Made by a program: the position numbers and the translations under genes. From Clostridia bacterium (GTDB taxonomy: Bacteria; Bacillota; Clostridia; Oscillospirales; CAG-272): a stretch of 64,000 nucleotides of DNA. Below are positions 24,191 to 33,193 of this stretch, piece after piece; within the stretch, counting starts at the first letter, position 1; each line of letters begins with the position of its first letter. Location of the stretch: positions 1 through 64,000 of the forward strand of contig JAFYBN010000099.1 in the NCBI GenBank assembly GCA_017540175.1, given 5' to 3'. Below the pieces are notes generated by a model. The model was not told the DNA's origin. It saw only the letters and a list, made by a program, of their open reading frames with translations, and ran no database searches.

Positions 24191-25066
24191 TTGAATACGA
24201 TCAGCGAAAAACCGAAGCCTGGCATTCTCGAACGAATCGAAGCTCTGCTCCCGGAATTCTCGAAGGGACAGCGCGCCATCGCGCGCTTCGTTCTCGCGAA
24301 TTACGACCGCGCCGCGTACATGACGGCGACCGCGCTCGGCTCGGAGGTCGGCGTGTCCGAATCCACCGTGGTGCGCTTTGCGGATGAGCTCGGCTTTTCC
24401 GGCTATCACGAAATGCAGGCGGAGCTCAGGGAAGCCGCGCGGGTCAATCTGACCGCCGTACAGCGCGTCCGGGCAGCGAATCACCGCATGGATGAGGACG
24501 AGGTTCTCGATCAGATCCTGACGCAGGACGCCGAAAACATCCGCGCGACGCTCGAGCGCATCGACCGGGATGCCTTCCGCGGCGCTGCCGATCTGATCCT
24601 CGGCGCGAAGAACATCTACATCCTCGGCATGCGGTCGTCCGCCGCGCTCGCCGAGTTCATGAACTATTACTTCGGACAGCTTTTCAACAACGTGCGCCTG
24701 ATCCGTCCGGCGGGCGGCAGCGAGATCTTCGAGCACCTCATGAAGCTCGAAGCGGGCGACGTTTTCATCGCCATCAGCTTCCCGCGCTATACCACGGGCA
24801 TCGTCAACGCGACGGAATACGCGGCGAGCACCGGCGCGGGAGTCATCGCCATCACGGACAGCGCCTCCTCCCCCATCGCTTCCCGTGCGGACGTCGTCCT
24901 CACGGCGCGCAGCGAGCTTGCTTCCATCGCGGATTCCCTCGTCGCGCCGATGAGCATCGTGAACGCGCTGATCGCCTATATCTGCAAGAAAAAACAGGAC
25001 GAGGTGACGGATACCCTCAGCCGTCTCGAATCGGTCTGGAAGGAATACCACGTCTATACGAAATGA
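24191..25066 (+). CDS. MurR/RpiR-family transcriptional regulator
   Basis: DNA-binding regulator that senses a phosphosugar, 291 residues from a TTG start chosen because it follows AAGGCGG and matches the family length; no ATG is suitably placed. Residues about 10-75 form the HTH_6 domain (GQRAIARFVLANYDRAAYMTATALGSEVGVSESTVVRFADELGF with the helix-turn-helix at its end). Residues about 130-270 are a SIS domain (ADLILGAKNIYILGMRSSA, PRYTTGIVNATEYAAST, ITDSASSP). It is the first gene of the operon and its stop overlaps the next start (ATGA), so it may control the flavoprotein-cmk-plsC-ispH genes or sugar genes elsewhere. Confidence 0.9.
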   Translation: MNTISEKPKPGILERIEALLPEFSKGQRAIARFVLANYDRAAYMTATALGSEVGVSESTVVRFADELGFSGYHEMQAELREAARVNLTAVQRVRAANHRMDEDEVLDQILTQDAENIRATLERIDRDAFRGAADLILGAKNIYILGMRSSAALAEFMNYYFGQLFNNVRLIRPAGGSEIFEHLMKLEAGDVFIAISFPRYTTGIVNATEYAASTGAGVIAITDSASSPIASRADVVLTARSELASIADSLVAPMSIVNALIAYICKKKQDEVTDTLSRLESVWKEYHVYTK

Positions 25067-26298
25067 AACATATTCTCATCATCGGCGCGGGACCGGCGGG
25101 CATGCTCGCCGCGATCACGGCGGCAGAGCGGGGAGCAGAGGTCACCGTGCTCGAGCGCAACCCCTACGCGGGCAAAAAGCTCGGCATCACCGGAAAGGGA
25201 CGGTGCAACGTCACGAACAACTCCTCCCCCCGCGAGGTGATCGAATCCGTGACGACCAACCCGAAATTCCTCTACGGCGCGCTGAACCGCTTCACCCCCG
25301 CGGATACCATGGCTTTTTTCGAAAACGCGGGCGTGCCGCTCAAGACCGAGCGCGGAAAGCGGGTCTTTCCAGTCTCGGACAAGGCCGCGGACATTCGCGG
25401 CGCGATGGTCGGCCGCATGAAAGCCGCGGGCGTGAAGGTCCTGTATGAGGAAAGAGCCGCGTCCCTTGAAAAAACGGAGGACGGCTGGCTCGTCCGCTCC
25501 GCCGCGAAGAACGGAGAACGGACGCACATAGCCGACGCCGTCATCCTCGCGACCGGGGGCGTCTCCTATCCGCTCACGGGCTCGGACGGGGACGGACACC
25601 GGATGCTTTCTTCCCTCGGCGTGCGCGTGACGGAGCTGAAACCCTCCCTCGTGCCGATCGAAACGAAGGAGGATTTCGCCCCTCTCTCCGGGCTGACGCT
25701 CAAAAACGTCGTCCTCACCGTATGGAGAGGGGAGGAGACGGTAACATCCGAGATGGGAGAAATGCTCTTCGCTCACTTCGGCGTGACGGGTCCCCTCGTG
25801 CTGTCCGCGTCGGCGAACATGCAGAAAGCACGGCTCGAGGAATACCGCCTGACGCTGAATCTCAAGCCCGCGCTCGGCGCGGAAGAGCTCGACCGCCGCG
25901 TGCAGTCCGATTTCGCGAAATACGCGGCGCGCGATCTTATCAACTCGCTCGGCGATCTGCTTCCGAAGGCAATGATCCCGTATGTGATCGCGCAGTCGGG
26001 GGTCGATCCGAGGAAAAAGACCGGTTCGGTCACGAAGGAGGAGCGTCTCGCGCTGGAAGACGCGCTGACCTCGTTCCGCATCACGCCGCGCTCGTTCCGT
26101 CCGATCGCGGAAGCGATCATCACGGCGGGCGGTGCGGATGTGCGTGAGATCGACCCGAAAACCATGGAGGTCAAGGCGCTGCCCGGACTTTACGTCGCCG
26201 GGGAACTGCTTGACGTGAACGCCTATACGGGCGGCTTTAATCTGCAAATCGCGTTCTCGACCGGATACGCCGCGGGATACTCCGCGGCAGAGGAATGA
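25063..26298 (+). CDS. BaiN/HI0933-family NAD(P)/FAD-dependent oxidoreductase
   Basis: A 411-residue flavoprotein of the HI0933/BaiN family, whose studied members include a bile-acid reductase; the reaction here is unknown. Motifs are the FAD site IIGAGPAGMLAAITAAERGAEVTVLERN (start), the family signature GKKLGITGKGRCNVTN (about 37-52), VFPVSDKA, the ATGGVSYPLTGSDGDG block (about 162-175) and the C-terminal GELLDVNAYTGGFNLQIAFSTG. ATG overlaps the stop of the regulator gene by four bases, implying translational coupling. Confidence 0.92.
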   Translation: MKHILIIGAGPAGMLAAITAAERGAEVTVLERNPYAGKKLGITGKGRCNVTNNSSPREVIESVTTNPKFLYGALNRFTPADTMAFFENAGVPLKTERGKRVFPVSDKAADIRGAMVGRMKAAGVKVLYEERAASLEKTEDGWLVRSAAKNGERTHIADAVILATGGVSYPLTGSDGDGHRMLSSLGVRVTELKPSLVPIETKEDFAPLSGLTLKNVVLTVWRGEETVTSEMGEMLFAHFGVTGPLVLSASANMQKARLEEYRLTLNLKPALGAEELDRRVQSDFAKYAARDLINSLGDLLPKAMIPYVIAQSGVDPRKKTGSVTKEERLALEDALTSFRITPRSFRPIAEAIITAGGADVREIDPKTMEVKALPGLYVAGELLDVNAYTGGFNLQIAFSTGYAAGYSAAEE

Positions 26299-26322
26299 GA
26301 ACGGCATCACAGGGAGTCGGAT

Positions 26323-27015
26323 ATGGAATTCAAAAAACTGCGCGTCGCCGTCGACGGACCGTCGGGGGCGGGGAAGAGCACCGTGGCAAAGGGCGTCGCC
26401 GCGAAAACGGGCTTCGTCTATGTCGATACAGGCGCGCTGTATCGTACGGTCGGGCTCTACATGGCGGAGCACGGCATCGCCGCCGACGACGGGGACGGCA
26501 TTGTCGCCGCGCTCCCGAACGTCGAAATCAAGCTGGCATACGAGAACGGAGAGCAAATCATCCGCCTCGGAAACGAACCGGTCGGCGCGAAGATCCGCAC
26601 GGAGGAAGCGTCCTATTACGCGTCCGCCGTCTCGAAGCTGCCGCCCGTGCGGGAGTTTCTGCTCGAGATGCAGCGCTCGCTCGCGCGCCAAGGCGGCGTG
26701 ATCATGGACGGGCGCGACATCGGTACGGTCATCATGCCGGACGCGGAGGTCAAGATCTTTCTGACCGCAACACCCGAAACGCGCGCGCAGCGCCGCTATC
26801 GGGAGCAGCGCCAAAAAGGGATCGACGTGACTTACGAAGAAGTGCTCGAGGCGATCATCGCGCGCGACAAACAGGATTCCGAGCGCGAGATCGCGCCGCT
26901 GAAACCCGCGCCGGATTCCGTCGTCTTTTACAACGACGAGTACGACATCGGCGAATGCGTCGCCTTCGTGGTCGGCGCGATGAATCAGGCGGCCCTCGAT
27001 CGCAAAACCGTCTGA
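26323..27015 (+). CDS. cmk: Cytidylate kinase
   Basis: Phosphorylates CMP and dCMP with ATP, in pyrimidine nucleotide salvage. The 230-residue length fits Cmk. P-loop [16 protein letters not shown] (about 9-24), the CMP-region VDTGALYRTVGLYM (about 32-45), RDIGTVIMPDAEVKIFLTA (about 129-147) and lid-region RAQRRYREQ are present. ATG has AGGGAG upstream. In many Clostridia cmk is followed by plsC and the ispH-rpsA fusion, the same order as here. Confidence 0.95.
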   Translation: MEFKKLRVAVDGPSGAGKSTVAKGVAAKTGFVYVDTGALYRTVGLYMAEHGIAADDGDGIVAALPNVEIKLAYENGEQIIRLGNEPVGAKIRTEEASYYASAVSKLPPVREFLLEMQRSLARQGGVIMDGRDIGTVIMPDAEVKIFLTATPETRAQRRYREQRQKGIDVTYEEVLEAIIARDKQDSEREIAPLKPAPDSVVFYNDEYDIGECVAFVVGAMNQAALDRKTV

Positions 27016-27029
27016 GGGGCGGATTGGTC

Positions 27030-27785
27030 ATGAGTTTTTATCGAGGAATCTATAAAGTATTCGCACCGCTTGTCAAACTGGTTTACCGCATCACGGCCGA
27101 GGGTGTTGAGAATATTCCCGCAGGCGGAGCCATTCTTGCCGCGAATCACACGGCGTTTTCCGATCCCATCGTGATTTCGGCGGCCGCCAGGCGTCAGGTG
27201 CGCTACATGGCGAAAAAGGAGCTGTTTCACTTTCCGCTCGGTCCCATCATCCGCTCGCTCGGCGCGTATCCGGTGGACCGCGGCGGCGCGGACGTCGGCA
27301 GCATCCGCCGCACCATCGAAATGATCGAAGAAGGCGAGCTCATCGGCATCTTCCCGCAGGGACACCGCCGCGGCGGGGAAGACATCCGGAATACCGAGAT
27401 CAAGCCGGGCGTCGGCATGTTCGCATGGCATACCAAGGCCGCGGTCGTTCCCGTGTTCATCGGCAACAAGCGCATGAAAACCGGGCTTTTCCGCAAAAAC
27501 CGCGTCGTGTTCGGAAAACCTCTGCTGTTTGAGGACCTGCTGTTCGAGAGGGGCGGAAAGACGGAGTATCTGACGGCGTCGCGCCTGGTTTTCTCCCGCA
27601 TCTGCGCCCTCGCATACCCCGATGACGTTCCCGAAGCTCTGCCGGGATCCGGCTCGGAGCCCGGTTCGACTCTGAGTGATCCTGTGAAACAGTACGCGTC
27701 GGATTTCGGGGAATCGCCGAAGGATCCCGACGCCGGTCTCCCGCCGGATGGGCCGCCGAATGGGCGGGAAAAGGAGGACGCATGA
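27030..27785 (+). CDS. plsC: 1-acyl-sn-glycerol-3-phosphate acyltransferase
   Basis: Membrane-associated enzyme that acylates lysophosphatidate to phosphatidate. The 251-residue protein has the acyltransferase motif NHTAFSDP (NHx4D, about 36-43), the region YMAKKELFHFPLGPIIRSLGAYPVDRGG and the motif FPQGHRRGG (Gln and His in place of the usual Glu-Gly-Thr). A hydrophilic Pro/Gly/Glu tail of about 45 residues follows the catalytic domain and seems family-unusual. Its TGA overlaps the ATG of ispH/rpsA, implying coupling. Confidence 0.92.
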   Translation: MSFYRGIYKVFAPLVKLVYRITAEGVENIPAGGAILAANHTAFSDPIVISAAARRQVRYMAKKELFHFPLGPIIRSLGAYPVDRGGADVGSIRRTIEMIEEGELIGIFPQGHRRGGEDIRNTEIKPGVGMFAWHTKAAVVPVFIGNKRMKTGLFRKNRVVFGKPLLFEDLLFERGGKTEYLTASRLVFSRICALAYPDDVPEALPGSGSEPGSTLSDPVKQYASDFGESPKDPDAGLPPDGPPNGREKEDA

Positions 27786-29905
27786 ACATCCGCGTCGCTT
27801 CCCGCGCGGGCTTCTGCTTCGGCGTGCGCCGCGCGACCGGACTGCTTGAAGCGGAGCTCGACAAGACCGCCGCGCACCCGGAGGATGGTCGGAAGGTCTG
27901 TGTCCTCGGGCGGATCATTCACAACGACCGCTATATGGACTGGGTCAAGTCGAGAGGAGCGATCGAGATCGGCAGGGAAGACTTGCCCGCCTTGATCGAA
28001 GCCGCGGACCGCGGAGAGCCCGTCACCGTCGTGATCCGCGCGCACGGGGAAATCCGGTCCGTCGTTCAGGCGCTGGAAGCCTGCGCCGCCCGCAATCCCT
28101 CCTTCCGTCTGCTGGACGGAACCTGTCCCTACGTCTCAAAGGTCCGTGCCATCGCGGGAGAGAACAGCGGAGAGAAAAAGCTTTTCATCCTGCTCGGCAA
28201 CGCGCATCATCCCGAAGTGGAAGGCATTTTGAGCTGCGCGAAGGGAGAGAGCCTCGTATTTCCGGATGCGGAAAGCCTCGAGGCCTGGTGGAACAGCAAA
28301 GAACCCTCGTTTTTTTGTGAAAAACAAATCAGCTTCGCGGCACAGACCACGCAAAATTTAACGGAATGGAAAAAAAGTATAAATTTTATCGGAAAGGTCT
28401 ATACAAACGCAAGTATTTTTGATACAATATGCAGTGTGACCGAGCAGCGTCAGAACGAGACGGCGAAGCTCGCAGGCGAATCCGACCTCATGATCGTGAT
28501 CGGATCCCCCGACAGTTCCAATTCGCAGAAGCTCTATGAAATCGGTGCGGCAGCCTGTCCGAGGGCGGTCTTCCTCAAGGATCCGTCGGACACGTCGGCC
28601 GCCGCTGAGCTCATCCGCGCGGCGGGTCATGAAATCCAAAACATATCAATAACTGCCGGCGCCTCGACGCCGTTCAGTTCAATACAGGAGGTATATCAAG
28701 CCATGAATGAGCAGACCGAAAACTTTGCGGAGCTTCTCGAATCGTCTTTCAAAACTTTAAATACAGGAGAAATCGTCGAAGGCGTTATTACAGCGATCAC
28801 ACCGAATGAGATCCACCTCGATCTCGGCGCGAAGACCACCGGCGTTATCACCCGTGAAAAAGCGACCGACGATCCGCAGGCGAAGCTCGAAGACCTCTTC
28901 AAGGTCGGCGACACCGTCCGCGCGAAGGTCGTGAAGGTTTCCGACATCGACGGCATCGCGACTCTTGACAAGACCAGGGTCGACGCAGAATCCAACTGGG
29001 ACAAGATCGTCGCCGCTTACGAAAACGGCGAGACCCTCACCGGCAAGATCACCGAAGCGGTCAACGGCGGCGTCATCATCAACCTGAACTCCGTCCGCGT
29101 CTTCATCCCCGCGTCCCTCACGGGCGTTCCGAAGGACGGCGATCTCACCACGCTGGTCGGCACGGAACAGAAGGTCAAGATTATCGAAATCAAGACCGAA
29201 AAGAAGAGAGCGTACGCTTCCATCCGCGCGGTCCTCAGAGAAGAGCGCAAGGCAAGAGAAGAAGCGTTCTGGAACAACATCCAGGAAGGCATGGAATTCG
29301 ACGGCGAGATCAAATCCCTCACCGATTTCGGCGCGTTCGTCGACCTCGGCGGCGTGGACGGTATGGTACATACCTCCGAGCTGAGCTGGCGCCGCATCCG
29401 CCGTCCGTCCGACGTCGTTTCCGTTGGCGACAAGATCCATGTTTACGTGAAGGGCTTTGACCGCGAACGCGGCAGAATCTCCCTCGGCTACAAGACCGAA
29501 GAGATGAACCCGTGGTACATCTTCACGAACAAGTACCAGGAAGGCGACACCGCCGAAGTGAAGATCGTCAGCCTGATGCCCTTCGGCGCGTTTGCCGAGA
29601 TCGTTCCCGGCTGCGACGGCCTGATCCACATCAGCCAGATCGCCGATCACAAGATCATGAAGCCGGACGAAGTCCTTGCCGTGGGCGATGTCGTCAACGC
29701 GAAGATCACCGCGATCGACCGCGAGCACCACAAGGTCAGCCTTTCCATCCGCGAACTTCTGAGAGAAGCTGCCGAAGCGGCCGCCGAGGCCGAGGAAGCC
29801 GCCGAAGAAGTTGAAGCGGCTGAGGAAGCCGACGCCGTCGAGGATGCCGCTCCCGTTGAAGAGCCCGCTCCGGAAACTGCCGAAGCCCCGGCCGACGCCG
29901 AATAA
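27782..29905 (+). CDS. IspH - ribosomal protein S1 fusion
   Basis: Fusion protein of 707 residues. Residues about 1-295 are 4-hydroxy-3-methylbut-2-enyl diphosphate reductase (IspH, last step of the MEP isoprenoid pathway, [4Fe-4S]), with Fe-S Cys in RAGFCFGVRRA (Cys12), DGTCPYVSKV and DTICSVTEQRQ. Residues about 320-665 hold four S1 RNA-binding repeats (for example GEIVEGVITAITPNEIHLDLG; GMEFDGEIKSLTDFGAFVDLGGVDGMVH; GDTAEVKIVSLMPFGAFAEIVPGCDGLIH), ending in an Ala/Glu-rich acidic tail. This fusion is known in Clostridia. Start overlaps plsC stop; last gene of the operon. Confidence 0.95.
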   Translation: MNIRVASRAGFCFGVRRATGLLEAELDKTAAHPEDGRKVCVLGRIIHNDRYMDWVKSRGAIEIGREDLPALIEAADRGEPVTVVIRAHGEIRSVVQALEACAARNPSFRLLDGTCPYVSKVRAIAGENSGEKKLFILLGNAHHPEVEGILSCAKGESLVFPDAESLEAWWNSKEPSFFCEKQISFAAQTTQNLTEWKKSINFIGKVYTNASIFDTICSVTEQRQNETAKLAGESDLMIVIGSPDSSNSQKLYEIGAAACPRAVFLKDPSDTSAAAELIRAAGHEIQNISITAGASTPFSSIQEVYQAMNEQTENFAELLESSFKTLNTGEIVEGVITAITPNEIHLDLGAKTTGVITREKATDDPQAKLEDLFKVGDTVRAKVVKVSDIDGIATLDKTRVDAESNWDKIVAAYENGETLTGKITEAVNGGVIINLNSVRVFIPASLTGVPKDGDLTTLVGTEQKVKIIEIKTEKKRAYASIRAVLREERKAREEAFWNNIQEGMEFDGEIKSLTDFGAFVDLGGVDGMVHTSELSWRRIRRPSDVVSVGDKIHVYVKGFDRERGRISLGYKTEEMNPWYIFTNKYQEGDTAEVKIVSLMPFGAFAEIVPGCDGLIHISQIADHKIMKPDEVLAVGDVVNAKITAIDREHHKVSLSIRELLREAAEAAAEAEEAAEEVEAAEEADAVEDAAPVEEPAPETAEAPADAE

Positions 29906-29917
29906 TCAAGTCACCCG

Positions 29918-29953
29918 AAGGCGGGAGAACGCTTGTCGTTTCCCCCGCCTTTT
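29918..29953 (+). terminator. Probable terminator of the rpiR-ispH operon
   Basis: Eight-bp stem (29918-29925 with 29944-29951) and a short T tract. Confidence 0.5.
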
Positions 29954-30032
29954 CGATAGCATCCGCCGCGCGGCAAGGCGTGCGGCGCCGGTTGAAACCG
30001 TAACACCGTAAACATAATCAGGAGGTAACTAT

Positions 30033-31592
30033 ATGTCCATTCCGAGACCCGAATACCCCCGTCCGACCCTCGTCCGCGGAGACGAAACCTGGCTCAATCT
30101 CAACGGAACCTGGGAATTTGCCTTTGATTTCGGCAACTCCGGCCGCGACCGCAAGATGTGGGACGCCCCGAAGTACGACCGTGAAATCGTCGTGCCGTTC
30201 GTGCCCGAATCAAAGCTCTCCGGCATCGAATACGTTGATTTCATCCCCGCCGTCTGGTACCGCCGCACCGTCACCCTTCCGGAGGGCTGGTGCCGCAAAT
30301 GCGGACGCATCCTGCTCCATTTCGGCGCGGTGGATTATTATTCCGAGATCCGCGTGAATTCCGCGCTCGCCGGGACCCATCGCGGCGGCTATACTCCCTT
30401 TGAGATCGACGTGACCGATCTTCTGAGAGACGGCGAGAACACGATCTCCGTCTTTGCGGAGGACAACGGGCATTCGAACCTCCAGCCCACGGGCAAGCAG
30501 GTGTATTACAGCTATTACAATTCCGGCTGCCACTATACGCGCTGCACGGGCATCTGGCAGACCGTCTGGATGGAATACGTCCCGAACAACTATGTCGCGA
30601 ACGTCAAAATCACGCCGGACATCGACGCCTCAAGCATCGCGGTGATCGTCAGCCTCGGCGGCGAGAACTCCGGTCTCTGCTCCCTGAAGGCGGAAGCTCT
30701 TTACGGCGGGGAAGTCGTCTCTGAAATCACCGCTCCCGTAATCGGCAAGTTCTCCCAGTTCACGCTCCCCATTCCGGACGCGAAGCTCTGGTCCCTCGAC
30801 GAGCCGAATCTCTACGATCTTCGCATCACTGCCGGGGCTGACACCGCGACCGCGTACTTCGGCATGAGAAGCGTCGCCATCAAGGGATACGCAATCGAAA
30901 TCAACCATAAACCCGTGTTCCAGCGTCTCGTTCTCGATCAGGGCTATTTCCCCGACGGCATCTATACCGCACAAAAGGACGAGGATTTTATCCGCGACAT
31001 CGAGCTTTCGAAGAAGGCGGGCTTCAACGGCGCGAGAATGCACATGAAAGTGTTTGAGCCCCGCTTCCTCTATCACGCCGACAAGATCGGTTACCTGCTC
31101 TGGGACGAATTCCCGAACTGGGGTCTGGACGAATCGAATCCCGCCGCGCTGCTCTCCATTCTCCCCGAATGGCTCGCCGAGATGGAACGCGACTACAACC
31201 ATCCCGCCGTCGTCGGCTGGTGCCCGTTCAACGAGACCGGGGAACGCCGCAACAAGGATCTCTTCCGCACGATGTACCGCTCCACGCGCGACTTCGATCC
31301 CATGCGTCCCATCATCGATACCTCCGGTTACGTCCACGTCGTGACGGACATCTACGACGTTCACAACTACGACCAGAATCCCGAGACCTTCGCGAAGGCG
31401 TTCGAGCCCCTTGTCACCGGAGAAGGGACGCCGTTCATCAACAATCCGCGCCACGAGAAATACGAGGGTCAGCCCTATTTCGTCTCCGAATTCGGCGGGA
31501 CCTATTGGAACATCGACGAGGATCCGTCCGCCGCTTGGGGCTACGGTCAGGCGCCGAAATCGCTCGACGAGTTCTACGAGCGCTTCAAGTGA
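30033..31592 (+). CDS. Glycoside hydrolase family 2 protein, C-terminally truncated by TGA
   Basis: Beta-glycosidase of GH2 (beta-galactosidase/glucuronidase/mannosidase-like), 519 residues to the first stop. It has the sugar-binding jelly-roll start ([26 protein letters not shown]), the immunoglobulin-like middle domain and the TIM barrel with acid/base Glu401 in FNETGER and nucleophile Glu486 in VSEFGGTYW. No signal peptide, so cytoplasmic. ATG follows AGGAGG. The TGA at codon 520 cuts the barrel short: reading on in the same frame gives a further 55 codons that look like normal GH2 sequence (31593-31760). Either a recent nonsense mutation, a sequencing error, or readthrough (context UGA-C). 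Confidence 0.85.
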   Translation: MSIPRPEYPRPTLVRGDETWLNLNGTWEFAFDFGNSGRDRKMWDAPKYDREIVVPFVPESKLSGIEYVDFIPAVWYRRTVTLPEGWCRKCGRILLHFGAVDYYSEIRVNSALAGTHRGGYTPFEIDVTDLLRDGENTISVFAEDNGHSNLQPTGKQVYYSYYNSGCHYTRCTGIWQTVWMEYVPNNYVANVKITPDIDASSIAVIVSLGGENSGLCSLKAEALYGGEVVSEITAPVIGKFSQFTLPIPDAKLWSLDEPNLYDLRITAGADTATAYFGMRSVAIKGYAIEINHKPVFQRLVLDQGYFPDGIYTAQKDEDFIRDIELSKKAGFNGARMHMKVFEPRFLYHADKIGYLLWDEFPNWGLDESNPAALLSILPEWLAEMERDYNHPAVVGWCPFNETGERRNKDLFRTMYRSTRDFDPMRPIIDTSGYVHVVTDIYDVHNYDQNPETFAKAFEPLVTGEGTPFINNPRHEKYEGQPYFVSEFGGTYWNIDEDPSAAWGYGQAPKSLDEFYERFK

Positions 31593-31760
31593 CTGGTCGA
31601 CGTCCTGCTCGACAATCCGAAGATGTGCGCGTTCTGCTATACGCAGCTCACCGACGTGTATCAGGAAAAGAACGGCATTTACGCCTTCGACCGCCGCGTG
31701 AAGTTTGATCTTGACAAGCTCCACGCCATCATGTCCCGTAAGGCCGCCATCGAAAAATAA
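31593..31760 (+). pseudogene. In-frame C-terminal remainder of the GH2 gene
   Basis: Continues the GH2 frame after the TGA for 55 codons to a TAA. It includes LVDVLLDNPKM, CYTQLTDVYQEKNGIY and FDRRVKFDLDKL, which are typical of the end of the GH2 barrel. There is no start codon with a ribosome site, so it would be translated only by readthrough of the TGA. Confidence 0.75.
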
Positions 31761-31778
31761 GCTCCGAACGGACGGTAT

Positions 31779-31812
31779 GGGGCTTCCCGCAGAAAGGGAA
31801 GCCCCGTTTTTT
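31779..31812 (+). terminator. Intrinsic terminator after the GH2 gene
   Basis: Perfect 10-bp stem (31779-31788 with 31796-31805), then GTTTTTT. It follows the TAA, not the TGA, which supports 31760 as the original gene end. Confidence 0.85.
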
Positions 31813-31844
31813 CCCAGCTTTTTCAGATTCACCCGCAAAACCGC

Positions 31845-31873
31845 TTGACCTCGGACGAAAAGTATTGTATAAT
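31845..31873 (+). promoter_or_regulatory. Promoter for the small membrane protein gene
   Basis: TTGACC (31845-31850), 17-base spacer, TATAAT (31868-31873). Confidence 0.8.
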
Positions 31874-31916
31874 ATCAGCAGTTCAGGTAAGCGACAGACG
31901 GTGAAGGACGGACGGG

Positions 31917-32507
31917 ATGAAAAACGAACTCAACAAAAAAATCAAGGAAATATGCGATTCGGTCGGAACGCCCGCCGCAAAGCAGATGGCGGAGGATCTG
32001 ACCGAAAACCTCGACAGACAGTTCGACAGGAGAGTCGCCGCGGGGATGAGCGAGCTTGACGCCTTTCGCGACGTGCTCCGGAACGTGGATCAGATCGAAC
32101 AAATGCTGAAGGATCTTCCTTCCGATGAAGGAAACGAGATCGCCGAGAAAGCGGAGCGCCCGAAAAAGCTCGAGTTTTATCTCTCAAAAATCTCCGCAGT
32201 CATGTGGCTGGGGACGACTCTTCTGTTTTTTGCCCTCGGAATGGGACTTCACCTTTGGAAAACGGCGTGGCTTGTGTTCATTTGGAGCGCGATCGGCGAG
32301 ATCCTTCTCGACATGACGAAGAACATCAACCGCGGCAAAAATGAAAAGAAAGTGATCCGCGAGGGCTTGTCCGGAATCCTGTGGCTGAGCACGACCATCC
32401 TGTTTTTCCTGCTCGGTTTTTACGGACACCTCTGGTCCACGGCATGGCTTGTCTTTATCGCCGCCGCGATCGTCCAGATCCTGCTCGGCACGTTTCTGAA
32501 CGACTGA
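31917..32507 (+). CDS. Small membrane protein with permease-prefix-like N-terminus and duplicated TM unit
   Basis: A 196-residue integral membrane protein. Residues 1-60 are a helical, charged domain (NKKIKEICDSVG, LDRQFDRRVAAGMSELDAFRDVLRNVDQIEQML) like the HAAS/permease-prefix domains of Clostridia that link to PadR-type regulators; this is inference. Four transmembrane segments follow as two copies of one two-helix unit: VMWLGTTLLFFALG...HLWKTAWLVFIWSA and ILWLSTTILFFLLG...HLWSTAWLVFIAAA. No PadR gene is beside it; a MarR gene follows from its own promoter. Confidence 0.82.
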   Translation: MKNELNKKIKEICDSVGTPAAKQMAEDLTENLDRQFDRRVAAGMSELDAFRDVLRNVDQIEQMLKDLPSDEGNEIAEKAERPKKLEFYLSKISAVMWLGTTLLFFALGMGLHLWKTAWLVFIWSAIGEILLDMTKNINRGKNEKKVIREGLSGILWLSTTILFFLLGFYGHLWSTAWLVFIAAAIVQILLGTFLND

Positions 32508-32559
32508 ACCCGGATCGACTGCACGTTTTCAAAATATATATTCATGCGGATTGTTCACA

Positions 32560-32581
32560 AAGGTTAACATTTTCAAACCTT
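32560..32581. promoter_or_regulatory. Candidate operator of the MarR gene
   Basis: Inverted repeat AAGGTT-N10-AACCTT (32560-32565, 32576-32581) overlapping the -35 box. Placement fits autorepression by the MarR protein encoded next; untested. Confidence 0.45.
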
Positions 32582-32608
32582 GACAATCCGCTTTTTCTGT
32601 GGTACAAT
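32580..32608 (+). promoter_or_regulatory. Promoter for the MarR gene
   Basis: TTGACA (32580-32585), 17-base spacer, TACAAT (32603-32608). Confidence 0.8.
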
Positions 32609-32637
32609 AGCGCAAAACACCGGAAGAGGTACAGAAC

Positions 32638-33132
32638 ATGACCGAAAAGCAGGATATCGAAATCGCGCGGGATTTTTTGAACTTCATGGTTGATTATTAC
32701 TCACTCACCCGGCGCCATATCATAGAAACGAATCAATACCGGTTCCATTCGCACGGTTTCTCCATGCTTTACACTCTGAGGAAATACCGCGATCAGCCCG
32801 TGACCATGACGAAATTCGCTCAGGAAATGGGGATCACCAAACAGCAGCTGACCAAGCTCGTGAACGATCTGGAGGAACAGAATTACGTCTGCCGCTCGCA
32901 CAACAAGGACAACCGCCGCCAGGTCTATATCAGCATTACCGACGAAGGACTTGCCCATCTCGAGCGGATGCTCGGAGAGCTTCTGCATGAGATCGTGCGT
33001 TCGCTCGCGCGCTTCAGCGAGGAGGAGCGCCTGAGCATCAGCGAGCACGCGACCGCCTTGTCCGAGCTATTTCGCCGCGACGCGGAGGCGTTTCGGGAAG
33101 GTGACGCTTCAATGGATTCCGACGCGGAATAA
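32638..33132 (+). CDS. MarR-family transcriptional regulator
   Basis: A 164-residue winged-helix repressor. The MarR core is visible: dimer helices at both ends, the recognition region MTKFAQEMGITKQQLTKLVNDLEEQNYV (about 58-85) and the wing RSHNKDNRRQVYISITDEG (about 87-105). It likely senses a small ligand or oxidative cue; there is no Cys near the DNA-binding domain. A palindrome over its own -35 suggests autoregulation. Targets elsewhere are unknown; the next gene is convergent. Confidence 0.92.
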   Translation: MTEKQDIEIARDFLNFMVDYYSLTRRHIIETNQYRFHSHGFSMLYTLRKYRDQPVTMTKFAQEMGITKQQLTKLVNDLEEQNYVCRSHNKDNRRQVYISITDEGLAHLERMLGELLHEIVRSLARFSEEERLSISEHATALSELFRRDAEAFREGDASMDSDAE

Positions 33133-33140
33133 AGAGCAGA

Positions 33141-33177
33141 GAAGAAAACAAACAGACCGGAGAGCATCCGGCCTGTT
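33141..33177 (-). terminator. Terminator of the serine hydrolase gene
   Basis: Eleven-bp stem (33151-33161 with 33167-33177), one G-U pair when read on the minus strand, with a T-rich tail (TTTGTTTTC) there. Confidence 0.65.
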
Positions 33178-33193
33178 TTGGTTTTGCTCGCTT

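Noticed and set aside
25054..26814. Minus-strand ORF of 586 codons
   Set aside because: Opposite the BaiN-like and cmk genes, which have full family motifs; typical GC-rich shadow.
31590..31592. UGA as selenocysteine or reassigned codon
   Set aside because: Many genes in the window end in TGA, the position is not an active-site residue, and no SECIS-like stem is seen right after it.
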